Shown here one piece after another: positions 49,701-59,435 of a DNA stretch of 64,000 nt. Positions within the stretch are counted from its first letter, which is position 1; every line of letters starts with the position of its first letter. The notes under the pieces are model-generated. The model did not search any database. It worked only from the letters and a program-made list of their open reading frames with translations, and was not told the origin of the DNA. Origin of the DNA: Dioscorea cayenensis subsp. rotundata (Eukaryota; Streptophyta; Magnoliopsida; Dioscoreales; Dioscoreaceae); assembly GCF_009730915.1 (NCBI RefSeq), contig NC_052471.1, positions 30,352,185 through 30,416,184 of the forward strand, in the 5' to 3' direction. The position numbers and the translations under genes were made by a program.

Positions 49701-50458
49701 TTCAATATTTGAAAAAAATTCTATTTTTCTTGCAATTGGTATATTCAAGTGTGATCTTTCACATAGCATGTTTGATATCTTAATGCTTTTCGAACATGTA
49801 TCATGCAGAATTGAGGATTTGTGATTATCGAGGATTTTTATTTATTTAAGTTGGTTTTTCTACTCATTTTTGGGAACTTATATCCAAGCATTTGTTTTAT
49901 ACATGTTGATGTTTTGTCTATACTTGTGAGAATTTATGTTTTGGTTTATAAATACCGAGGTTTCTTATTCTGTATTTTTCATTATGTTGCAAATGTGAAC
50001 GTTCCAGTTCATTTATGTTATTGTAGAATGTGTTTATTGGAATTTCATCGATTTGTTTTGATATTCTGTTAGATTTGTGTTAACCCATTCACTGAGTGAC
50101 TATGGTTACTCACCCCCTTATCCCTTCCAGGTTTTAGTGGTTTGGGTCGTCATAGCGAGGCGAAGTGTTAGCAGTTTGCATTCCAAGTCAGGTTGTTTAT
50201 TTACTGTTAATCAGATTGCATTGTATGATTGCAGTGGATCCACTGGTGTTCTTAACTCTGTAACTGTGATTTGTATATCTTTCACTTTACGGTTGACTCT
50301 TCGAGTGAAAGTTTTGCTTTTGGTACCTTTATTATTGTGGTGTTGTTTAGCAGGAGTTTGTGAGCCTTGCGATGACTCGAGGGTTGAGTGGTGTGTGTCC
50401 CTCCTCGGGATCGTCGCGGCGGTTGTCACGTGGCGGGCCCGCGGGTCGGGACGTGACA
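46783..50458 (+). repeat. 3' LTR of the large-LTR element
   Basis: 3676 bp, collinear with the 5' LTR from end to end. Its last 200 bp, including the GC-rich TCGCGGCGGTTGTCACGTGG, are almost identical to the partner. Confidence 0.93.
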
Positions 50459-52462
50459 ATACTAGAGCCCAATGACTCCTCATTCCAGAGGAGCAAACCA
50501 GTAGCTGATGTCCAGGAAAACTCCTCAAAGGCAATTCTAAAGGAGACAAAAATAAAAAAGCGGTCCAATCCAACCCATGAAATCCTATCCAAATTAACAA
50601 CCAAGAAGCCGCTTAACACTCCTTATGCATAAAATTATGGAAACAAGTATTATTAATGTCAACAAACTGATCATACATCTAACCAATGTAGAGCCCAGAA
50701 GTTTGTCCATGTTGCGGAACTGGAAGAAGGGAACGATGATGAGTTAGTTGATAATGCTTGCATAATTAGACCAGACTTTGTCTTAGAAGATAATGGGGCA
50801 TTCGAGGAAGAGGCATATTCTTACATTGTTGAGAGGTTGGTGCTTTCCACTCCCAAAAGATGTGAAAAATCTGAGAGACAACATCTGAAGACTCGATGCA
50901 AGATCTAACAAGATGTCTTAGATATGATTATCAATAGTGAAAAGCAACAAGAACATTATCTCAAGAGACATTGTGTAACAACTTCAACTGGTGCCAAGGA
51001 AGCACCCAATGCCTTGCACGATTGGGTGGATCAAAGCTGTTGGCGAAGTATGAGTCATTGAATAGTGCGAAGTGAGTTTTCAATGGGTAGATACAAGGAT
51101 TGATTTCTTTGCGATATAGTAGACATGGATGCTTGTTATGTTCTAGATATAATATCCGAATTGGTCCCTCTACTTTTCTCTCTTCCCTTTTAGTCCCTCT
51201 ACTCAGAAATGCGCCCCACTAATCCCTCTGCTCTTAAAAATGACCCAATTTAGTCCCTCTACCCTTAATCTCTTCCCATCTAGTCCCTCTACTCTTAAAA
51301 ATATAGCCAATAATTAGCCTATTTTAGAGTAGAAGGGACTAAGTAGAACCATTTTTAAGAGTAGAGAGACTACTTGAGAGCATTTCTGAGTAGAGAGACC
51401 AAAAAGAAAGAGAGAGAAAAGTAGAAGGACCAATTCAGGTATTATACCTATGTTCTACTGGGATGCCCAAGGTAATTTAATTTAGACGAGATGCACAAGG
51501 GGAAAAAGAATGCCTACACATTTTCTAATGATGGACAAAATTAAAGTTCACTTTATGTCCTTTCCTGAGTGGGAGTTGGCCAAAGATAGCGAAGGAGAGA
51601 GGGAAGAAGATAACACTCTACACTCGAGAATATTTCTTGATAGAGGTAAAACATGCCTCGATAATATTTGATGTGGTGATAAAAGAGGGTTAATCACAAC
51701 TTATGGAAACTCCACCAAAGCTGTAAGACCTTCTTACTCAATTTAAGGACATCATGCTCAAAGAGATTCTTGATGGTCTCCCTCCCATGAGAGACATTCA
51801 ACATCAGATTAATTTTGTGACAAGAGCCAACCTTTCGAACCTACCCCATTATCACATAAGTCCTATAGAGTAAAAATCTTATAAAGAATGATCGAAGATT
51901 TGCTTAAGGAAGGCCTCTTCCAAGAAAGAAAGAGCCCATGCACTTTTGGTTTCGAAGAAGGACAAGACTTGGTGTATGTGCATTGATAGCCAAACTATTA
52001 ATAACATCACCATCAAATATAGATTCCCCATTCCCCGCCTAGACGATATAATGGATATGCTGCAAGGATGAAAGTTGTTTACGTAGTGGGTATCACCAAC
52101 TCCGAATCCGCCCAGGAGATGAGTGGAAAATTGCCTTCAATACAAAGGAAGGCCGGTACAAAGGGCTTGCCATACCATTCGGGTTATCAAACACTCTCAG
52201 TACCTTCATATGCTTAGTGAATTAGGTTTTGAAGCCTTTCATTGGTAAATTAATCGTTGTTTACTTTGATAATATTCTCATCTATAGTAGGTCTAAAGAT
52301 GAGCATTTACGGCTCCTGTGAAAGGATCTTACCACTTTGCGGGAGAATCAATATATTATATATCAGCCTCAAGAAATGTAGCTTCATGACTGAATTGCTG
52401 CTTTTGTTAGGGTTCATGGTGAGTGTAGATGACATTTATGTTGATGAGGAGAAGATTAAGTG
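50459..52462 (+). pseudogene. Degenerate Ty3/gypsy gag-pol remnant (3' part)
   Basis: The continuation of the element cut at 42810. A zinc-knuckle-like region (50640-50710) is followed by a protease-like stretch around 50900-51130, which is cut by the MITE at 51146. From about 51840 there are reverse-transcriptase traces ([17 protein letters not shown] near 52015-52065; VDEEKIK at 52440-52460). Frameshifts and stops occur throughout. No integrase is found before the next repeat begins, so the 3' part is deleted. Confidence 0.75.
51146..51448. mobile_element. MULE-type MITE with 9-bp target duplication
   Basis: A 303-bp element flanked by TATGTTCTA on both sides (51137-51145 and 51449-51457), the 9-bp size typical of Mutator-like elements. 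The inverted termini match as G(A/G)TATAATA, then GAATTGGTCC, then TCTACTTTTCTCTCTT. The arms are arrays of AGTCCCTCTACTC-like units about 35-40 bp apart. Non-coding. It landed in the old gypsy element, just after the protease-like part. Confidence 0.88.
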
Positions 52463-53090
52463 ATGAGTGTACAATTATACAACATTTAATATCATTTTGT
52501 ACACTCATTAGGCATGTATTAGAGTAACATTATGGAATTCGATGTTAAACATGGTGTATTTTACGTTCTCAGGCTTCTACTAGTGATAAGTATTTGATTA
52601 TTATTATTGATAGCACTTTGCATGTAATTATTGAATATATGATTAAATTTGCTCCCTAATTTGCTTATGTTTCATATTCATGCTAGAATGAGGACATTTA
52701 GATCAAGAGGAACAAGTTTGAGATGATTTGAGCTAATTTTTAAAAAAACACAGAGTTTTCAGAGTGACTTATAGGTGCTATTACGGGTGAGTACTACAAC
52801 AGTCCACTATTCATGATAATGTAGCAATATCACTATTACGGGCACTGTTACGAGACTGTTACGGGTGTAACACATAACCCGAGAAGATTACAGGCATTGT
52901 TATGGGTACTATTACGATCGTAAGCATTGGGCTGTAAGGACCATTTACGGCCGTAAGAACCCTTGATTTCTGATTCATAAAACCCCAAAATTAGGGTTTT
53001 TGGGGGATCTTCTTCTCTACTATGAAAGGAAACTTGTGGCAGATATGGATTGAAAGATGGAAAAAAATGCTCAGCACCATTGGATGTGAA
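52463..53090 (+). mobile_element. Second copy of the LTR-like repeat (compare 26690-28170)
   Basis: It starts TGATGAGTGTACAATTATAC right after the gypsy RT relic. It shares GATCAAGAGGAACAAGTTTG and the TTACGG-rich section with the repeat at 26.7-28 kb. A leader-like CATAAAACCCCAAAATTAGG sits at 52975-52995. Ends are approximate. It is truncated by, or adjacent to, the copia relic. Confidence 0.55.
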
Positions 53091-53102
53091 CATTAAGTTG
53101 AG

Positions 53103-53806
53103 GTGAGAAGAAGGTTCTGTTTTAATTGATCCTCAGTCCTATCCCGCTCTAGTTGGAAGTCTTATACACTTGACTATCATAAGGCATGACATTGCCTTCT
53201 TTGTTGGTCTTGTTAGTCAGTTTATGCAAGCACCAAGGAAACCCTACTTGGATGCGGCTAAATGAATTCTGAAATATGTGAATTTCACTCTTGATATTGA
53301 ACTACTTTTATAAGAGAGGGGCTGGTGTTTTCTTCAGATGCAGATTTAGGAGATGATTTGGATGATAGAAGATCTAGTTCTGGTTATGTGTTTTTGTGTG
53401 GAGGAACAAGCATCTCTTGGTGTAGTAAGTAGTAAGATTCAGGCTTCTTATCTACTATAGAAGCAGAATACAAGGCTGCAGCTCTAGCTACACAAGAATG
53501 TGTTTGGCTTCGAAGACTCTTTTGTGATCTTCATCTACCTATTCACAAGGCAACAACTATGTTTGGAGATAATCAAAGTGCTTTGCCACTAGCTTTGAAT
53601 CCTGTGTGTCATGCAAGGACAAAGCATATTGAATTGAAACATCATTTTGTGAGAGAAAAAGTTTTAGATGGGTACAATTGAAGTAGCTGGGGTGTATACT
53701 CAAGAGAATGTTGCTGATATCTTCACTAAGACAATGTCCATAGGTTCCTTGGGGTTGATTCAAGCTAAACTTGAGCTTTATTCTGAAAAATCACTTTAAG
53801 GGGAAG
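53103..53806 (+). pseudogene. Ty1/copia 3' pol relic (end of RT and RNase H)
   Basis: The translation shows the copia RT end (YPALVGSLIHLT near 53140) and the RNase H block: SSDADLGDDLDDRRSSSGYV, FLCGGTSISW, AEYKAAALATQECVWLRRLF, and GDNQSALPLALNPVCHARTK then HIELKHHFVREKV. Frameshifts and stops interrupt it. A purine tract AAGGGGAAG precedes an LTR start TGTTAAAATAATT at 53807. Confidence 0.85.
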
Positions 53807-54080
53807 TGTTAAAATAATTAAAGATGATTTTTTGCAGTATTATAAGTAATTATGTTACTTGTTTAGTCTTAAGTTGGGTTTACAATTTCCAATAAGTCTT
53901 ATATGTTGGCCTTTATGTACTTATAGTATATATAGTCTCCTTGTTTTGTTAGCTTTGTAACTTTACTTTCTCTTCTAAAAGATTGCCCTGTTATCAATTC
54001 TTCTCTATTCCTTGAATTCTCATCTCTTTAATCTGCAGATTTTACCAGAATTCTGCTGCTCCTGGTTGTAGTAAATTCAG
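53807..54080 (+). mobile_element. Copia 3' LTR, split by a MULE
   Basis: It begins TGTTAAAATAATTAAAGATG after the PPT. The sequence reads up to the 9-bp target TAAATTCAG (54072-54080), where the MULE interrupts it. The rest of the LTR probably continues after 58169 (TTAGCTTGTATGTTTCACA). The exact LTR end is not fixed. Confidence 0.7.
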
Positions 54081-57000
54081 GAGTAATTTTTTTGGGTGAG
54101 TACCGAACTTTGCCTTGTTTTCAGTTTGAGCACTAACTTTCAATTTGTATCAAAATGAGCACAATGTTTTAATTTTGTTTCTCTGGTGGGGCAATTGGGG
54201 GATTCCGGTTATAAGTGAGTGACGTGGAAGCCGGAAATATGATGTGGACACCCATGATCCAAGTCAGCTCATGTCCAAGTCATCAAATTGTACACGTGGC
54301 ACAATTGGCTACCACGTCATCATCGTTCATCCTTTCCTCTCCCCGATCATAAAACTCCCGAGCCCTAACTGCCAACCACCCCGCCACCCCCCGACCTAGC
54401 TTTTTCTTTATCTCTCCCCTCCCTCCCCTCCTATCCCCTTCCTTTTTTTTTCCTTCTTTTTCCCCTCCTGATGACTACAAATGTGGAGCCCTAATGGCCA
54501 TCCCCCTATTGGGTAGTCTCAATGGTGTTTGTTCTTCTAAAGATTGGGTAGTCCACACCAGTTACTATCAGAAAGGAGGAGAAGTTTATAGTGAATCTAT
54601 AAATACCCTAACCATGCCAACATCAACAAGGATGAGACGTTCAGGAAGAAGAAAAAGTTCACCACGGAGAAGCTGTACATTATTTAGGATTTTATTCCAA
54701 TAACATTCATTTGAAGTTTGTAATTATGTTGTATAGAATTGGCAATGACAATTCATTTTAAGTCCGTAACATTCAATTTATTCTAACAACATTCATTTCA
54801 TTCTCCGTCATTATTCCAATTACATTCATTTCAAGACTGCAAATCTTAAAAAAAATTCTGTTGACAATTTATTAAATTGTTTGTCATATCTCATACAAAT
54901 CTAAAAAAACAGAGTTAGCAAACTATTTGAAGCTGATGTCATAACTCATAAAAATTTTGTCAACTGTTTGTCATAATTCATTCTATTAACTATTTGATAC
55001 TTAATTGTTAGCATTTACAAAACACATAGCTCGCGTACTGTTTGAGACAACACTATTAATATTTACATAGTTCACAAAATTGTCACTGATAATGTACTGT
55101 GACTATTTCCAGTTTTCACAAAACCAACAAAATAGGAAAAATGAGCACATAGCTTATGCAGTTCCTGGGGGAATCCATAATTTCCTCTTTTTTCCTGCAA
55201 CACCTCTTTTCTCCATGCCTTCTGATGGCTTTTCCTTCATCTGTGACCTTAGTCCTGGAATTCTCAATACTTTGTGCTCTTTGCTTCTTAGTATATTAGC
55301 TTTTCCCTTGTCCTTTGGTATTTGTTGTTGTTCTGTATTAGTAGTTTTTTTATTCTCCCCTATTGTTACATGTTGAGATGAGTTATGCACAAGTTGAGAT
55401 GTGTCAATGACCTGCAGTGAAAGGCTCATTAGTTAGCATTTTATGGGTATGTTGATCTGTTTGGTTGATGTGTCAATCACCTGGGAAAAAGGCTCTCTTT
55501 GGTTTTGTGGTGTCATTCCATGCTCTGCAGTGCATTGGTTTCTAACTATGTCATCAACCTAAAATTCCAGAGATGAAATATTAAACATGTAAACATTGAT
55601 TAAACCATTAATTGTAAGAAAAAAGTACAAACATGACATACTTGTTGAAAATGTTATTGCAGGACACTTGGATCAATAGCATCCATTGGCTCATTACTCT
55701 GCAAAAGATAAAAAAAAAATAAAGAAATCATCCTTTTAATTCATACAATTAAAGGAATCAACATATAATACAAAATTCACCTCATTATCAGGGTTTGTTA
55801 TATTAACTTCAGTTATATTTGTTGGGCCTTCACTTTGTTGATTATTACCCTGTCAGTTAATCAGTGTAGTCATACAAAACATTGTTAGCATATTAAGATT
55901 TAATCTGCACATAAAAGATGTAGAATATGTTAAACAAAAATTACCTTTGATCCATGGAATCTTTTATTGTGGCCAATGACACCACATATGCTGTATTTAA
56001 TTTGCAAACCTTTTCTGCTAACTTTTCCCTTGTTGAATCCTGGCTCTTCTCCTGCTTCTCTCCTTCTAAGCCTTGTTTTCTTTCCCCTTTTTAGGTTCAC
56101 AGGATCAGGTGGTGTCATTTCTGTTTCATCACTAATTGGCCAGCAGTCCCTGCCTTGTGTGGGGTTTATGATGTTTCTATATGTTGCTAGAAAGTTGGAC
56201 ACCTTATAACAATCTTCTAAATGATTCTCAGGTTTGTCTTTATTATAGTAGATGGCCGAAATGGCATGAGGACATGGAATTCCAGTTAGCTGCCATTGCC
56301 TACATGTGCATGTTTTTTGTTCATTGTCCACTATAAATTGGCCTTCAGGGCCCATGACTTGGTATTGATGACCCCCTGACCAAGTTGTAGTGTATGCCCA
56401 ACTCAAAGTCTTTGATTTCTCCAGTTTTTTTTAAAATCTTAGGACAATGAGTTGTTTGACATTTTGCTATGGAATCTCTCTTCTTTTGTATCCTGATCAT
56501 CAATCTTGTTCTGATTAACTCATTCATAGTAATTATCCCTCTGGTTCTAGCTTCTAATATTATGCTGTTAAAACACTCACACATATTATTCAAGAGCATG
56601 CCACATTTGAATTGGCTCTTGAAATGTGACATTGTCCAATGATGAGGGTCTATTTTCCTTAAGTATTCACAAGCTTGGGGGAGACATCCTATTCAATTCT
56701 TCCATTCCCTTGTTAAATGCAGGTATGTATGAAGTTCTGTAGTTACCTTCTCAATGTCAAATGCAACAATCTCCTGAGAATCACAATGTCCTAGCATTCT
56801 CTTAACATTAACATAAATGTTTACAACTCTATGAGAGTCAACACTACTAGCCATTGATAATGCATCTACATCAGTTAAAACTTCTTTCATGGCCATATTG
56901 TCACTCATTAGATCCAACCACCAGAATTGGCCCCCTTCTACATCCAATTTGAATTCCTTTGCCATATGCAAAAGCTCTAGTTTAGACATTTTGTCTGGGC

Positions 57001-58160
57001 AGCAATAATCAACATAACCTGCTAGTTTCTGGTCACCCCATTTCATTGTTTCACCTATTGTGTAATAGAATTTTATAGTGTAGTACTCTGACTTGGGCTC
57101 TGTTATTAAAATAAAACAACATAAAACAAGGCAAAATACAACATGTTACAAAGTACAACAGTATTAATCATGAAGAAGCCAAAAATTGCATGCACACAAA
57201 TACCAAGTTAAACATAAGTGAATGGATTTCCATGTCCAAATAAAAAAATTACTATTCTGTAATCAAATTCTTATGCATTCTTACCATTTTTGGTTTTCCC
57301 TAATGCAAAACCCTAATTTGATTTTCATTCTAACTGTGAAACATAGCCTCCAAATTACTTCAATAACAAGTTCTAATACAATATTAGGATTTTCAACCTT
57401 TCAAACATCTGGATTTATATGGAAATTAAGAGCATACAAACCCTAGCATTGATTCAAAATTGGAAACATTTAGCTAGACAAAACAAAGCTTACCATAGAT
57501 TGGTTCACCGGCGTCCACCGGTCTAATCATCCAATCGACTTCCATGACTTCTCTCTATACCTTCTGCACACTATAGCACCTCGATTTTCTAGTATAAACC
57601 TTCAGGAGAGCAGACACCAGCGAGAATGGTGAGTAGACACCAGTGAGAATGATGATGCCAATGGTCTCGACTGGCTCTCCAACCTTTATAGGGAGATTCC
57701 TGTTAGGGCTTAACGGTGGGGGGTGGTCATTGGGGCTTAGCCATTATGGTGATCGGGAAGGGAAGACATCAGGAAAAGGTAGGGAAAGGGGGAAAAGATA
57801 AAGTAAAAGCTAAATCGGGGGTGGCGGGGTGGCGGGGTGGCTGGCAGCTAGGGCTCGGGAGTTTTATGTTCGGGAAGAGGAAAGGATGAAGAAAAGGGAG
57901 GGGACGGGAAAAAGCGATGATGACGTGGCGACCCAATTGTGCCACGTGTACAAGTTGATGACTTGGACATGACCCGACTTGGATCACAGGGTGTCCACAT
58001 CATATTTCCGGCTTCACGTCACTCACTTATAACGGAATCCCCGATTGCTCCCACGGAGAAACAAAAATTAAAAATATTGTGCTCATTTTGATACAAATTG
58101 AAAGTTAGTGCTCAAACTGAAAACAAGGCAAAGTTCGGTACTCACCCAAAAAAATTACCC
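54081..58160 (-). mobile_element. Mutator-like element (MULE), 4080 bp with long TIRs
   Basis: The termini are G(A/G)GTAATTTTTTTGGGTGAG on both ends in inverse orientation. The inverted repeats run about 300 bp (54081-54390 against 57800-58160), nearly identical for the first 90 bp. The 9-bp duplication TAAATTCAG flanks it (54072-54080 and 58161-58169). It carries a minus-strand transposase gene lacking its central part. The near-identity of the TIR ends and the perfect target duplication suggest fairly recent insertion into the copia LTR. Confidence 0.93.
55940..57545 (-). pseudogene. MURA-like transposase with the DDE core deleted
   Basis: A first exon (57545 to about 57493, MEVDWMIRPVDAGEPIY) is followed by an N-terminal region (about 57100-56693; MKWGDQKLAGYVDYCCPDKM, AKEFKLDVEGGQFWWLD). 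After a stop the text jumps straight to the C-terminal part (YLRKIDPHHW, CGMLLNNMCECFNSIILEAR, MNELIRTRLMIRIQKKRDS). A SWIM zinc finger follows (CTCRQWQLTGIPCPHA, near 56310-56265) and a zinc-knuckle-like tail. In complete MULE proteins the DDE catalytic domain lies between these parts. It is missing here, so the element is non-autonomous. A further frame change occurs near 56400. Confidence 0.85.
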
Positions 58161-58169
58161 TAAATTCAG

Positions 58170-59435
58170 TTAGCTTGTATGTTTCACATGTTAGTCATGG
58201 CATTTTAGGAATAGCACCTCTTGTTCTCTATTAATATTATAACTGAGTAATGGAAGCCATCTTGTGACTAAACTTAGAAATAATTATTTGCTTTGGCAAA
58301 GGTTTAATGATGGTGTAGACTTTTACTACGGAGCATATGTGCAATACACAGAGACAATTTGATTATACTGTTGAGTAGCTTGCCAAACAGAATCTCTAAC
58401 AGTTAACGCCCTTAATGGCTATGAAAGTGACCTGCTTGCATGGACTTCAATTCATGACAACAACATATATATCACACTACATTACAAACCATCTTAATCC
58501 TTCACTAATGAACAGAAGCATGCAGGCATACAGTCTTACATATATGAGAACATACACTTCGGAGAGACATAAGCTATTACAGAAGCAAAAGCAACATACA
58601 AAACAAGGTGAAGAAGCTCCACACCAGTCAAACTCCTCCTTCCAAGACAACTTCCTAGCTTCACAGGCAGGCCAAAGCAACCATCAGATGAACCACACCC
58701 CCCTCTTCATCCCTTACTCATTAAAATCTCAATCTTCTCGCACTATCACGAAATCTTCGTACGCGCGATTGGCACTCCTGCACCTTACACCTACTCGTAC
58801 CTTGGGATGGGTTGTATCCTCAACCAATGCTTCTTGTGATTGGCGTTCCCCCGATATGCCAACATGGCCTTCCTCTGACTTGTCAACAGAACCAGTTTTC
58901 ACCCCCACTTTGTAAGGGAATGTTACAATATGCTTAGCAGTAAAGTTCTATGAGTTAAGTTATGTTGCCCTTTAAGTATGGATCTGAATGAAATCCTGAA
59001 ATAATACTATTTATGGAGATTTCAGTTTTTCCTTGAGAACTGTGAATGGGAGAAGCAGAATTTTTGGGAATTTTCATGGAAATGGATAGAAATACGGTTG
59101 TCTGTTTCTTAAATTATGGTATCATGGCTAACCATGTTGCCGTCCTTGACCTAGAGGTCCCTCTGAGAAAAATGGGACAAAGTCACTAAAGTATTTTATT
59201 TTAATAGTTTACTAATCAAAGATTGTTTAAATAACTAGCATTGATTTCCTTTGCTTGAATTGATTGCTCTTTAACAGGAGTAACATAAGAAATAGTAATG
59301 AAACTAAATGCAAAAGTACTAGCGCATCAGATTGCTTTAAAAACATCATTCTCACAAGAAGTTTTGGCAAGGTAACACAATCAGCTTATGCAAGCTTATT
59401 ACATGAGGTGATTACTAACTACATTTATGAGTTCT
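58170..59435. other. Spacer downstream of the subtilase
   Basis: It starts with what may be the end of the split copia LTR. An open frame at 58415-58915 (+) has no recognisable domain. The minus strand of 58690-58930 is slightly more protein-like but also unidentified. The 3' UTR of the subtilase lies near 59200-59435. Confidence 0.4.

Larger units (their letters stand above)
42811..50458 (+). mobile_element. Complete non-coding LTR retrotransposon: 3.7-kb LTRs, 274-bp interior
   Basis: Both LTRs start TGTTGTACCCGG and end GGGACGTGACA. LTR lengths are 3698 and 3676 bp. The 5-bp duplication ATACT flanks the whole (42806-42810 and 50459-50463). A tRNA-iMet PBS and a PPT lie in the short interior. 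The pre-PPT sequence TTCGAGGACGAAATTTCTTT resembles the 3' end of Tekay/Del-type chromovirus elements as I recall them, so it is probably an internal-deletion derivative of such an element. No gag or pol is left, so it must be mobilised in trans. It sits inside the older gypsy element. Confidence 0.92.

Noticed and set aside
42811-50458. Plain tandem segmental duplication of a 3.7-kb region
   Set aside because: The copies have TG...CA ends, PBS and PPT between them and a shared 5-bp target duplication outside, which only an LTR element explains.
58415-58915. 166-codon plus-strand frame
   Set aside because: No domain, biased composition, no leader or splice context; the opposite strand is equally ambiguous. 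Not called as a gene.
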